Shown: positions 43,715 to 52,288 of the stretch, one piece after another
How positions within the stretch are numbered: position 1 is the first letter of the stretch
Layout of the letters: each line of letters begins with the position of its first letter
From: PALSA-1006 sp963733265
GTDB taxonomy: Bacteria > Pseudomonadota > Gammaproteobacteria > Burkholderiales > Gallionellaceae
DNA length: 64,000 bases
Direction: 5' to 3'
Assembly: GCA_963733265.1 (NCBI GenBank)
Contig: CAVTCF010000003.1
Location: 186,001 to 250,000 of the forward strand
The notes under the pieces: generated by a model
What the model was told of the DNA's origin: nothing
Databases searched by the model: none
The model's input: only the letters and a program-made list of their open reading frames with translations
Translations under genes and position numbers: made by a program

Positions 43715-45994
43715 ATGGACAAGCAACTACGGGAAGCAGCGCTGCAATACCACCGGATAGCGCCCGCGGGGAAGATATCGGTTGTCCCGAGCAAGCCGAT
43801 GCTGACGCAACGGGACTTGTCCCTGGCCTATTCGCCGGGAGTCGCCTTCGCGTGCCAGGAGATCGTGCGCGACCCGAACGAAGCGCGTAACCTAACCTCG
43901 CGCGGCAATCTGGTCGGGGTGATTACCAACGGCACCGCGGTGTTGGGCCTGGGTAACATCGGCCCGCTGGCGGGCAAACCGGTGATGGAAGGCAAAGCCG
44001 CCCTGTTCAAGAAATTTGCCGGGATAGACGTGTTCGATATCGAGATCAACGAAAACGACCCCGATAAACTGGTGGACATTATCGCCGCCTTGGAACCCAC
44101 ATTCGGCGGCATCAATCTGGAAGACATCAAAGCGCCGGAATGCTTTTATATCGAGCGCAAATTGCGCGAGCGCATGCATATCCCGGTGTTTCACGACGAC
44201 CAGCACGGCACATCCATCATCGTGGGCGCAGCCTTGCTCAACGGACTTAAAGTCGTGGGCAAGCAAATCGGTGAAGTCAAACTGGTCGCCTCCGGCGCGG
44301 GCGCGGCAGCGCTGGCCTGTCTGGACATGCTGGTCGGGCTGGGCGTGAAGATGGAAAATATCATCGTCACCGACATCTTGGGCGTGGTCTACGCAGGGCG
44401 CACCGAAGAGATGGACGATAACAAGGCGCGCTATGCGGTAAAGACCCCGGCGCGCAGCCTGGCCGAAGTCATCGCCGGTGCCGATGTATTCCTTGGACTG
44501 TCGGCAGGCGGCGTATTGAAACCCGACATGGTCAGGCAAATGGCGGACAAACCGCTGATTTTCGCTTTGGCCAATCCTACCCCGGAAATCCTGCCGGAAG
44601 AAGCCTTGGCCGTGCGTCCCGACGCGATCATGGCGACGGGGCGTTCCGACTATGTCAATCAGGTCAATAACGCGCTGTGTTTTCCGTACATTTTCAGAGG
44701 CGCGCTGGATGTGGGCGCAACCACCATCAACGAAGCCATGAAACGCGCGGCGGTTTACGCGATTGCCGAGCTGGCCGAGGCGGAACAATCGGAGGAAGTC
44801 GCGGCAGTCTACGGCGGGGACAGCTTGAGATTCGGCGCCCATTACCTGATTCCCAAGCCCTTTGATCCCAGACTCATTACCCTGATCGCCCCCGCCGTGG
44901 CACAGGCCGCAATGGACACGGGGGTAGCCACTCGCCCCATTGCAGACATGGCCGCTTATCGCGAGAAACTATCGCAATTCATCTACCACTCGAACATGCT
45001 GATGAAGCCGGTATTTGATCTTGCCAAAAAGCACCCCAAACGTCTGGTCTATGCCGAGGGCGAAGACGAGCGCGTGTTGCACGCGGTACAGACCGTGGTG
45101 GACGAAGGCATCGCCCATCCGATTCTGGTGGGGCGTCCGGCGGTTATCGAGAAGCGTATCGACAAACTGGGGCTGCGCATTCGCGCGGGAGAACATTTTG
45201 AGCTGGTTAATCCGGAGAGCGACAGCCGCTACCGGGAGTATTGCAACGAGTATCACCGGCTGATGCAGCGTCGCGGAGTGACGCCGGATACGGCCAAGCG
45301 CGAAATGCGCCGCCGCAACACCCTGATTGCGGCGATGCTGGTGCGCATGAATGCGGCGGATGCCATGCTGTGCGGAACAGTATCGCAACCGCTGAGCCAC
45401 CTGCGTTATATCGACGAAGTCATCGGCCAGCGTCCCGGTGCGAATGTTTATGCGGCATTGAATATATTGATGCTGCCGGGCCATACCTTGTTTATTTGCG
45501 ATACCCACGTCAATCTTGACCCGACCGCGAAGCAGATTGCCGATATGACCTTATTGGCGGCCGAAGAAGTACGGCGTTTCGGTTTGACCCCCAAGGTTGC
45601 GTTGTTGTCGCATTCCAACTTTGGCAGTCACAAAGATGCTTCGGCCTGCAAAATGAGAGATGCGCGGGAGTTGTTGGAGCATCTGGCGCCGAATCTGGAA
45701 GTGGAGGGCGAGATACACGGCGATGCGGCGTTGTCGGAAAGTTTGCGCTTGCAGGCATTCCCGGCATCGCGGCTGAAGGGTCAGGCGAACGTGCTGATCA
45801 TGCCCAATCTGGACTCGGCGAATATCGCCTACAATCTGCTGAAAATTACTGCCGGTGACAATATTACAATTGGCTCTATACTGCTGGGTGCGGGCAAGTC
45901 GGTGCATATACTGACCTCGACCGCGACAGTCAGACGTATTGTGAATATGAGTGCGCTGGCTGTGGCGGGGGTTAAAAACTTGAGGCGACAATAA
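43715..45994 (+). CDS. maeB: NADP-dependent malic enzyme, MaeB type with phosphotransacetylase-like domain
   Basis: 759 residues. The N-terminal malic enzyme (1 to about 420) shows SLAYSPGVAFAC, HDDQHGTSIIVGAALLNGLK (Asp and Lys region), a Rossmann VKLVASGAGAAALACLD and FALANPTPEI. The C-terminal 330 residues form a phosphate acetyltransferase-like domain that is regulatory in MaeB. It decarboxylates malate to pyruvate with NADP reduction. Higher GC and cleaner codon use than the preceding gene, but the same direction, 61 bases away. AAGGAAA lies seven bases before the ATG. It would turn oxaloacetate/malate from the lyase into pyruvate, linking to the pathway around it. Confidence 0.97.
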   Translation: MDKQLREAALQYHRIAPAGKISVVPSKPMLTQRDLSLAYSPGVAFACQEIVRDPNEARNLTSRGNLVGVITNGTAVLGLGNIGPLAGKPVMEGKAALFKKFAGIDVFDIEINENDPDKLVDIIAALEPTFGGINLEDIKAPECFYIERKLRERMHIPVFHDDQHGTSIIVGAALLNGLKVVGKQIGEVKLVASGAGAAALACLDMLVGLGVKMENIIVTDILGVVYAGRTEEMDDNKARYAVKTPARSLAEVIAGADVFLGLSAGGVLKPDMVRQMADKPLIFALANPTPEILPEEALAVRPDAIMATGRSDYVNQVNNALCFPYIFRGALDVGATTINEAMKRAAVYAIAELAEAEQSEEVAAVYGGDSLRFGAHYLIPKPFDPRLITLIAPAVAQAAMDTGVATRPIADMAAYREKLSQFIYHSNMLMKPVFDLAKKHPKRLVYAEGEDERVLHAVQTVVDEGIAHPILVGRPAVIEKRIDKLGLRIRAGEHFELVNPESDSRYREYCNEYHRLMQRRGVTPDTAKREMRRRNTLIAAMLVRMNAADAMLCGTVSQPLSHLRYIDEVIGQRPGANVYAALNILMLPGHTLFICDTHVNLDPTAKQIADMTLLAAEEVRRFGLTPKVALLSHSNFGSHKDASACKMRDARELLEHLAPNLEVEGEIHGDAALSESLRLQAFPASRLKGQANVLIMPNLDSANIAYNLLKITAGDNITIGSILLGAGKSVHILTSTATVRRIVNMSALAVAGVKNLRRQ

Positions 45995-46387
45995 TAAGGT
46001 TATACAGTGCAATTTCTAATCTTGAGGTTTTTTCTGCTTAAAAGGGATCATGTTTCCTAAAGAAGTTTAGCAGCGTTAGAAACCTTGAATCATGCTATGA
46101 AATCTCCTGTTAAATTCTAATTTAACAAATCATTCATTCAATCGCTGGCAGAGCGCTTAACTGGCACCATGCCAATTTTAGATTGATTTCTTCAGCAATT
46201 TCAAACTCCGAACGAATGCCCAAGCTAACTGCTTAATGAGCCAATCGGACTACTTGAATCTCCCTCACTCGACATTGTTCTGTCATGGTGGCGTGTAACG
46301 ATTACACCTGTGTCATGGACACATGTCACATGGAAAGAAGTCACCAATCAATACCCCTTAACTACATACCTTCTCTAAGGAGCAACC
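45995..46387. other. Non-coding stretch upstream of the phosphoesterase gene
   Basis: 393 bases without a credible gene. The last 110 bases hold palindromes and TGTCATGG repeats that look regulatory. No terminator was seen after maeB. Confidence 0.5.
46281..46333 (+). promoter_or_regulatory. Candidate operator region before the phosphoesterase gene
   Basis: A perfect 6-3-6 inverted repeat GTGTAACGATTACAC (46293-46307) is flanked by TGTCATGG at 46281-46288 and again at 46311-46318, with a further TGTCACATGG at 46324-46333. The CTGTCAT element resembles half of a Pho box, but a second half at the right spacing is missing. It sits 55-107 bases before the start codon. PhoB control would suit the gene; the palindrome points to another regulator. 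Confidence 0.35.
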
Positions 46388-48340
46388 ATGAAACAAGACT
46401 CTGTTTTACTGAACCGGAAACTCAAGCGCATTGTGGCTTGCGTTAGCTTGGCATGCTTCGGTTTTTCAGCGCTGGGTATCCCGACCCTTGCCTCAGCCAC
46501 TGCACAGGCGGACGCCGATGCTCCGACTACCTCTCCCATCAAGCACGTTATCGTGATCATCGGCGAGAACCGGACTTTCGACCATGTCTTCGGTGCTTAT
46601 CGCCCTTCCAAGGGGCAGACCGTATCGAATCTACTGTCCAAGGGAATCATTAATGCGGACGGTTCACCCGGCCCCAACTTCGCACTTGCGACACAATATC
46701 AGGCCAATTTGTCGGGACCGTTGAAATTTACAATCAGCCCACCCGCGAAAACTCCTTATCAAGTTCTTCCTGTGCCCCTGACTGGTAGCGCCAACACTTC
46801 GGCAAGCAATACGAATCCACCACCTTTGGCTTCCCTTGCTCTTGCAGCCTATTTAGAGAGCGGCGCACTTCTTCCCGCGGATCTGCCACTCCTCACAACC
46901 GGTGCTACCGGTCTGCCACAGTACAGCGTCGACACCCGGATTGCGAATGTCGCCAAGTTGCCCAGCGGACCTTTCCCTCTTACGCCAAGCGTTTCGTATG
47001 ACGCCTATGCGGCCAGCCCGGTACATCGTTTCTATCAAGGCTGGCAGCAAGCTGATTGCAACGTGCACCACGCCACTCGCGCCAATCCGAGCGGCTGCCT
47101 GTTAGACCTGTTTCCATGGGTCGAAGTGAGCGTAGGCGCAGGAAGCAACGGCGCTGTCCAACCGGCCGGGTTTAACGAACAAAGCACGGGTGAAGGCTCC
47201 ACCGCCATGGGGTTCTATAACGTAAACAAAGGCGATGCACCTTACTTTACGCAACTCGCGCAGACTTATGCCATAAGTGACAATTACCATCAAGCCGTTC
47301 AGGGTGGTACCGGCGCCAATCACATCATGATCGGTTCGGCCGATGCATTTTATTACTCTGACGGCAAGGGTAATCTGGCTACGCCTCCAGCTAACCAGAT
47401 CGAAAATCCGAACCCACAGCCGGGCACCAACAATTTTTACACACAAGATGGCTATTCTGGCGGCTCCTACAGCGAATGCTCCGACTCCACACAGCCCGGA
47501 GTTGGCGCGGTTGTTGGCTATCTGAAATCGCTGCCGAACCACCCGAAGCCGAACTGCGAGCATGGTGCTTATTACCTGCTTAATAATTACAACCCCGGCT
47601 ACAACGGCGACGGCAGTGTAAATACCAGCAGCCCGTTCACCATTCCGCCATCATCAGTGCCAACTATAGGTGATTCGCTCCTCGCCAAACAGATATCGTG
47701 GAAATACTACGGAGAGGGATGGAATAGCTTTGTCGCCAACTCGCCGATCAGCGTCTATTGCAACATCTGCAATCCTTTCCTGTATGAAACGTCGATCATG
47801 ACGAATCCGGCTCTGGTTTCCGAGCACTTGAAGGATACGACCGATCTATATTCCGACATCACCAATGGCAGCCTGCCGGCAGTTTCTTTTGTCAAACCGG
47901 GTGGTCTGCTTGATGGTCATCCGGCTTCATCCAAGCTCGATCTGTTTGAAGGTTTCTCAAAAAAATTGGTTGACGCAGTTCAGGCCAACCCGGCGCTTTG
48001 GGCGAATACGGCTATTGTGATCACCTTCGACGAAGGTGGCGGTTACTATGATTCAGGCTATATCCAGCCGGTAGATTTCTTCGGTGACGGCCCGCGTATC
48101 CCATTGATTGTCGTGTCGCCATTTTCCGTAGGTGGGCGAGTTGACCATACGTACAATGATCACGCGTCTATCGCCAAGTTTATCGAACGCAACTGGGGTC
48201 TGGAGCCAATAACAAAACGCAGCCGCGACAATCTGCCTGATCCGATTCAATTGCATGACAATCCTTACGTTCCGGTGAATTCACCGGCAATTGGTGATTT
48301 GTTCCATCTGTTTAATTTTCATCAGGATCACGACGAGTAA
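46388..48340 (+). CDS. Secreted phosphoesterase, phospholipase C/acid phosphatase (AcpA-like) family
   Basis: 650 residues. The N-terminus carries a long signal peptide (LACFGFSALGIPTLASATAQ), cleaved near 40. The family motif IKHVIVIIGENRTFDHVFG (51-69) holds the active-site Glu-Asn, with VIITFDEGGGYYD (near residue 550) and the terminal YNDHASIAKFIERNWGL containing conserved His/Asp metal ligands. Enzymes of this group hydrolyse phosphatidylcholine, sphingomyelin or phosphomonoesters in the periplasm or outside. Length is typical. The motif AGGAG lies seven bases before the ATG. It stands alone, followed by a strong terminator. Confidence 0.9.
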   Translation: MKQDSVLLNRKLKRIVACVSLACFGFSALGIPTLASATAQADADAPTTSPIKHVIVIIGENRTFDHVFGAYRPSKGQTVSNLLSKGIINADGSPGPNFALATQYQANLSGPLKFTISPPAKTPYQVLPVPLTGSANTSASNTNPPPLASLALAAYLESGALLPADLPLLTTGATGLPQYSVDTRIANVAKLPSGPFPLTPSVSYDAYAASPVHRFYQGWQQADCNVHHATRANPSGCLLDLFPWVEVSVGAGSNGAVQPAGFNEQSTGEGSTAMGFYNVNKGDAPYFTQLAQTYAISDNYHQAVQGGTGANHIMIGSADAFYYSDGKGNLATPPANQIENPNPQPGTNNFYTQDGYSGGSYSECSDSTQPGVGAVVGYLKSLPNHPKPNCEHGAYYLLNNYNPGYNGDGSVNTSSPFTIPPSSVPTIGDSLLAKQISWKYYGEGWNSFVANSPISVYCNICNPFLYETSIMTNPALVSEHLKDTTDLYSDITNGSLPAVSFVKPGGLLDGHPASSKLDLFEGFSKKLVDAVQANPALWANTAIVITFDEGGGYYDSGYIQPVDFFGDGPRIPLIVVSPFSVGGRVDHTYNDHASIAKFIERNWGLEPITKRSRDNLPDPIQLHDNPYVPVNSPAIGDLFHLFNFHQDHDE

Positions 48341-48392
48341 CTTGTGATAGGTGGTCAAGCAGAACGCTATTGCCACCAGCGTCGTTGTAGCA

Positions 48393-48427
48393 AGCGCCGC
48401 AGCTTTTGAAGCTGCGGCGCTTTTTTT
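48393..48427 (+). terminator. Strong intrinsic terminator after the phosphoesterase gene
   Basis: A GC-rich 13-bp stem, AGCGCCGCAGCTT with AAGCTGCGGCGCT, a 3-nt loop and seven T residues at 48421-48427. It lies 53 bases past the stop codon. It also reads as a hairpin in the other direction, where only four A-run bases precede, so it probably acts mainly on the plus strand. Confidence 0.95.
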
Positions 48428-48553
48428 AATTAACCCTAAGCTTACTGCTGCCAGTAATATTGGACACCTGCTTGGTGTTGCTTTGGCTTGGGATAGAACA
48501 AGATATCGGTAGTGTCAATCAGCCATCATGATCCGGTTGCAATGAACATAAAC

Positions 48554-49009
48554 TTAGCGCTGAGCGAGTCGTTTTTCCAGCCACCTGTCTGCCGACCAGC
48601 TCCCCCGGCTAATCGTTAACAAGACCGCCAGCAACAGTCCCCAATAGAGATGCTGATTCAGCCCTGCTTCGCTCAAGCCTGAATAGTAGGAATATGCGGC
48701 GACTGCGTTGAGAATGAAAAGTCCTGCAGCAGCGAAACGACCGAATAGTCCGAGTACCAGTAATACGGATAAACCAAGTTCGCCTGCCGTTGCCAGATAA
48801 GCGGCAATATCAGAGGGAAGCAGCGGTACTTCGTAGACATCGCTGAATAAATACAGTGTGCTGTCCCAGCTTCGAATTTTGGTCAGCCCTGATTTGAAAA
48901 ATACATTGGCCACAAATAGTCTCAGCGCCAAATCCAGCGCGGGTGCCAGATATTCAGGCCAGTGTGATGCGGTGTAGTAACTTTTCGCCAAGCGAAATAA
49001 TAGCTTCAT
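48554..49009 (-). CDS. DoxX-family membrane protein of the bufferin operon
   Basis: 151 residues from the ATG at 49009, chosen for GGGGGA just upstream; a longer frame overlaps bufC. Four spans, with LALRLFVANVFFKSGLTKIR and LYLFSDVYEVPLLP, match the DoxX/DoxD fold. It is the last gene of the operon bufA-bufB-bufC-doxX, a combination found in many proteobacteria. Role in metal/redox stress is presumed from the operon, not shown. Confidence 0.85.
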   Translation of the reverse strand: MKLLFRLAKSYYTASHWPEYLAPALDLALRLFVANVFFKSGLTKIRSWDSTLYLFSDVYEVPLLPSDIAAYLATAGELGLSVLLVLGLFGRFAAAGLFILNAVAAYSYYSGLSEAGLNQHLYWGLLLAVLLTISRGSWSADRWLEKRLAQR

Positions 49010-49010
49010 A

Positions 49011-49787
49011 TTATTCCCCCTGTCTGAAATCAATTAAAACGTTCTCGATCACAAGTTTGAGCAGCGTTGTTTGTAAATCGAAATCGGGATAATTTTGCAG
49101 CGTTTGAAAAGTGGCTATTCCCAGCGGGCTGCCCTCTTTTATGAGTTGCAGCCATTCCGCATCGGCTGGGGAAAGTTCGATGACCTGTACCACATCTGCC
49201 TTGCGACTGATCAGGGCGATGCAATGCCCGCTGTTCAGATTAATGTCAGAGTCAGTGCTTGCATTGGGCTGGTGAGCTTGCCAGATTGCGTTGATAGGAT
49301 AATTGGACCGCACAATGCGCGTCGCCGGATGCAAGTCAAAAACCAAATTGGGATGATCTTCCGCGGGTAATTCCGCCAGTTTCTTAAAATCAAAAATCGC
49401 CACATCCTTTTCAAAATAAGCGACATGGCACGCCCATTCCAACGCGGCGATATCCGAAAGATAGACCAACTCTTGAGCAGGTTTAAAGTGCGTTACAAAA
49501 TCTGCCAATTCAGCGCCGTAGTGATGCAGGTTTGCGCTGCGTGATGGGTTTTGCTCAATGAAGCCAAGTGCCAGAAAGCGAAAGAAATCATCGCCCACCA
49601 ACTGTTTAATCACCGGATAGGCACCGGACAATGCATCATGCAGATTGCCCCGGTAATTATTGCGATAGACCTCGATGGAGGTGTCGAGCAAGTAATTCAC
49701 ATAGCGAGTATTTATTAGTGAAGACGGCTCGTCTTTGCGAACTATGGCGCGTGCAAATTGAGCAAGATCGTTATTCAAGTCAGACAT
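49011..49787 (-). CDS. bufC: BufC-like DUF2063 protein
   Basis: 258 residues, soluble. The N-terminal DUF2063 region (about 1-95: LAQFARAIVRKDEPSS, VYRNNYRGNLHDALSGAYPV, FFRFLALGFIEQNPSRS) is the partner domain that helps the MNIO enzyme bind its precursor. The C-terminal half (about 150-258) is an all-helical/beta region without recognised motif. It overlaps bufB by eight bases and doxX follows one base after its stop. Its role is inferred from the operon and family. Confidence 0.88.
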   Translation of the reverse strand: MSDLNNDLAQFARAIVRKDEPSSLINTRYVNYLLDTSIEVYRNNYRGNLHDALSGAYPVIKQLVGDDFFRFLALGFIEQNPSRSANLHHYGAELADFVTHFKPAQELVYLSDIAALEWACHVAYFEKDVAIFDFKKLAELPAEDHPNLVFDLHPATRIVRSNYPINAIWQAHQPNASTDSDINLNSGHCIALISRKADVVQVIELSPADAEWLQLIKEGSPLGIATFQTLQNYPDFDLQTTLLKLVIENVLIDFRQGE

Positions 49788-50610
49788 GGTAATTCTCGAT
49801 TTTTCGCTGGGCTTTTGCCGCTTCGCCCATCAGTACGTCCAATGCGGGAATGTCGGTATCCCACTCAATCAATGTCGGGCGCGGGCCAAGATGCTGCAAG
49901 ACTTGGTCATATAAGTCCCACACTTCGGGATACACGGGGTGATTATGAGTATCAACCAAACAGCCATCCCGCACACTGTATCCGGCCAAGTGATATTCTT
50001 TAACCGCGGCGGGCGGAATTGTCTTTATAAAAGCTTCGGCATCCACGCCAAGATTGCGTACATTCACATATAAATTTTCCACGTCAAAAAGAATACCGCA
50101 ACCGGTCAGTTTAGTCAGTTCGGCAAGGAATTCACCTTCGGTCATTTCGCTCTGAGAGAATGAAAGGTAGCTGGAAAGATTTTCTACCAGCAATTGGCGT
50201 TGCAATTTTTCCTGAACCTGGGTAACGCGACGCGCTACATGATTCAGTGCTGCGCGGGTATACGGGAAAGGCAGCAAATCATTTATTACAAATCCGTCGG
50301 CGGAATTCCAGCACAGGTGTTCCGATACGACCGCCGGTTGAATATCGTCACACAATTGAGACAGGGCAGAAAGATGCTCTGTATTGAGCGGAGATGTCGA
50401 AGCCAGCCCCATGCCAACACCATGCAAGCTAACAGGGTAGTGTTCGCGTACCCTGCGCAATGTGTGCAACGGTGCTCCACCGCCAAAGAAATTTTCGTTA
50501 TGCACTTCCACCCAGCCCAGCTTGGGTAAAGTGTCCAATACCTCACGGTAGTGGGGTGCCCGCAGGCCAATACCTGCGGTACACGGCAATGTATTATTGC
50601 TTGCGGGCAT
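49780..50610 (-). CDS. bufB: MNIO enzyme BufB (DUF692)
   Basis: 276 residues, a TIM-barrel multinuclear iron oxidase of the MbnB/BufB family. Conserved metal-ligand segments are LHGVGM, VSEHLCW, VENLSSY, LFDVENLYVN, KEYHLAGY, DTHNHPV and IEWDTDIP. Such enzymes oxidise cysteines in a small precursor to thiooxazole or oxazolone/thioamide groups, here presumably those of BufA. It follows bufA by five bases and overlaps bufC, so it is translationally coupled. Known members confer copper tolerance. Assignment is firm; the exact chemistry is family knowledge. Confidence 0.93.
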   Translation of the reverse strand: MPASNNTLPCTAGIGLRAPHYREVLDTLPKLGWVEVHNENFFGGGAPLHTLRRVREHYPVSLHGVGMGLASTSPLNTEHLSALSQLCDDIQPAVVSEHLCWNSADGFVINDLLPFPYTRAALNHVARRVTQVQEKLQRQLLVENLSSYLSFSQSEMTEGEFLAELTKLTGCGILFDVENLYVNVRNLGVDAEAFIKTIPPAAVKEYHLAGYSVRDGCLVDTHNHPVYPEVWDLYDQVLQHLGPRPTLIEWDTDIPALDVLMGEAAKAQRKIENYHV

Positions 50611-50615
50611 TTTGA

Positions 50616-50909
50616 TTACAGTGCTTTCTTCATCATCATTGTGTCGCCACCTTCATTCAGACTGCCGTTGGCGATCTTATTGCAGGTGCCTTTGGGAACG
50701 GCAACGAAGTCCTGCGGGTCATTGTTTTTGCTTGCCTGACCGGCACAGGAATGTGCGCTCTTATTGCTGGCGCAATCATTCTGTCCCGCCTTTGCGATGC
50801 CAAAGCATTTTTCCAATTCCACTTTCTTGTCAGCCGCATTTGCGGTGCCGGTCAGTCCGATTGCCAGCAAGCTGCCAATAGCGAGAGATAATAGTTGTTT
50901 GTTTTGCAT
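50616..50909 (-). CDS. bufA: Bufferin precursor (BufA1, DUF2282)
   Basis: 97 residues. A Sec signal peptide ends near residue 25 (TANAADKK), followed by a short exported peptide with four conserved cysteines: Cys35 (EKCFGIAKAGQNDC46), Cys55 (HSCAG) and Cys76 (KGTC). This is the bufferin-1 pattern: a ribosomally made, cysteine-modified copper-binding peptide in the periplasm. AGGAG lies seven bases ahead of the ATG. It is the first gene of the operon, preceded by a 19-base palindrome. MNIO-dependent modification is inferred from bufB next to it. Confidence 0.92.
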   Translation of the reverse strand: MQNKQLLSLAIGSLLAIGLTGTANAADKKVELEKCFGIAKAGQNDCASNKSAHSCAGQASKNNDPQDFVAVPKGTCNKIANGSLNEGGDTMMMKKAL

Positions 50910-50960
50910 GTTGTTGCTCCTTCTTGGGTTGGAAAATTAAGGGATTATCCCTGAATAATT

Positions 50961-50979
50961 ATTCGGACTAAATCCGAAT
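50961..50979. promoter_or_regulatory. Palindrome ATTCGGACTAAATCCGAAT upstream of bufA
   Basis: A perfect 7-bp inverted repeat (ATTCGGA, TCCGAAT) with a five-base spacer, about 52 bases upstream of the bufA start. It is suited to a repressor site or ECF sigma promoter element. A classical sigma-F promoter could not be recognised. Confidence 0.4.
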
Positions 50980-51145
50980 ATATTTTACTTGGAAGTAATA
51001 CAACCAATCATGCTTTGCTCGGCCATATATTTATGCTTCCTTGTACTGCTGGATTCGAAAATTACTCGGAAAAGGTTACATGAAAATTAATTAAATTGCG
51101 ATGGCTTGAAAAGCCTTTTAGCATATATATTGAAAAGCTGATAGC

Positions 51146-51592
51146 ATGAAAACAACCTCCGGCATGTTAAAACGAGGGTGTCGAACAATTATGGCAGATG
51201 AAGAAAGTTCCTTGACAAGTATTCCTCCCGCACCGGTAACGGGCGAGGAGAAGAATGTTTACAGCCCGCGTAAACATTTACCCCACAAATGGCATGTTGA
51301 TGTGCTGGTCAATGGGCATGATGTATATCACGGATATGTCAAAGAGGTTTCCATGCAGGGAGCAAGTCTGTTTCTCGATCACAATTTACAGGGCTCGAAA
51401 CAGATCGGGCTGCAGATTCATATACCACCGCTAACAGCAACCGAGAAACTCCGTGTCGTTGAAGTAACCGCAAAGATTAACAGCACTATTTACGATAGCG
51501 ACGAAGATTATTTCCGCACGGGAATAAACTTTATCAAGTTTTCATCGGAAGCCGACTCGGCATACCTTGAGTCGCGAATAAACAATAGTTAG
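51146..51592 (+). CDS. PilZ-domain-like protein
   Basis: 148 residues; an alternative start at 51191 (MADEESSL) is equally possible, since neither has a clear ribosome site. Residues about 38-148 form a PilZ-type beta barrel (KHLPHKWHVDVLVNGHDVYH, VKEVSMQGASLFL). The c-di-GMP binding motif RxxxR/DxSxxG is degenerate: RKHLPHK and EVSMQG replace the expected residues, so binding may be weak or lost. It stands between bufA and msrA, in the opposite direction to both, with no shared operon. Cytosolic. Confidence 0.6.
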   Translation: MKTTSGMLKRGCRTIMADEESSLTSIPPAPVTGEEKNVYSPRKHLPHKWHVDVLVNGHDVYHGYVKEVSMQGASLFLDHNLQGSKQIGLQIHIPPLTATEKLRVVEVTAKINSTIYDSDEDYFRTGINFIKFSSEADSAYLESRINNS

Positions 51593-51645
51593 TCGGAAAA
51601 ACCTAAAAACTGACTATTGTCCCTGGCGAGTCAATCCCCGGATGC

Positions 51646-52269
51646 TTATTGGTACAAAGCGGGATACTGGCTGCGTAGTCGTTCCAATTTTGGCCGGTCG
51701 TTAAATACGATGTAGGGTTGGTCAGGATGCAAGGCCAAATAGTTTTGATGGTGTTCTTCGGCCGGGTAAAATTGCTGCAACGGTACTAATTGTGTGACGA
51801 TGGGATCAGAAAAGTTGTGTGCGGCAGTGAGGTGCTGAATATAACTTTGTGCGGTATTCTTTTGCTCGACACTGGTATAAAAAATTGCCGAGCGATATTG
51901 GGTGCCGCTATCCGGGCCTTGGCGATTGAGTTGGGTCGGGTTGTGCGCAACATTGAAGAACACTTCCAGAAGTTGCTGATAAGACACTTGGGCAGGGTCA
52001 AAATGTACACGAACCGATTCGGCATGCCCGGTGTCGCCGTTGCTGACCAGTTCATAATGCGCGGTCGCTGCATTACCACCCGAATAACCGGACACGACAC
52101 CGGTTACACCTTTCACGTGTTTGAATACCGCATCCACACCCCAGAAACAACCGCCTGCAAAAACGGCGGTCTGCTCGGCTGCCGAAGCAATACTTGAAAA
52201 TCCCGCCAGAAAAAGTATGCTTACAAAGCCATTGAAAATATTAATCCTAATGCGATTGATGGTTGTCAT
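51646..52269 (-). CDS. msrA: Exported methionine sulfoxide reductase A
   Basis: 207 residues from the ATG at 52269, preceded by AGGAGA, which gives a clear signal peptide (FNGFVSILFLAGFSSIASA) for export. The catalytic motif GGCFWG contains Cys41 and is followed by GVVSGYSGG, AEEHHQNY and other family blocks. There is no second cysteine, so it needs an external reductant such as a periplasmic thioredoxin. It reduces Met-S-oxides. It lies directly after the DipZ-like gene (19 bases), which probably recycles it, and shares the region with msrB. Confidence 0.95.
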   Translation of the reverse strand: MTTINRIRINIFNGFVSILFLAGFSSIASAAEQTAVFAGGCFWGVDAVFKHVKGVTGVVSGYSGGNAATAHYELVSNGDTGHAESVRVHFDPAQVSYQQLLEVFFNVAHNPTQLNRQGPDSGTQYRSAIFYTSVEQKNTAQSYIQHLTAAHNFSDPIVTQLVPLQQFYPAEEHHQNYLALHPDQPYIVFNDRPKLERLRSQYPALYQ

Positions 52270-52288
52270 GGTGATTCTCCTGTGATTG

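Noticed and set aside
43892..44842. Long 316-codon minus-strand open frame inside maeB
   Set aside because: It is a GC-driven antisense shadow of the malic enzyme frame with no known motif.
46280..46300. Complete Pho box
   Set aside because: Only one good CTGTCAT half; the second at a four-base spacing (GCGTGTA) does not match.
48430..48545. Insertion-sequence remnant after the phosphoesterase terminator
   Set aside because: A short minus-strand stretch looked transposase-like (WLIDTTDILFYP) but no terminal repeats or further coding homology were visible.
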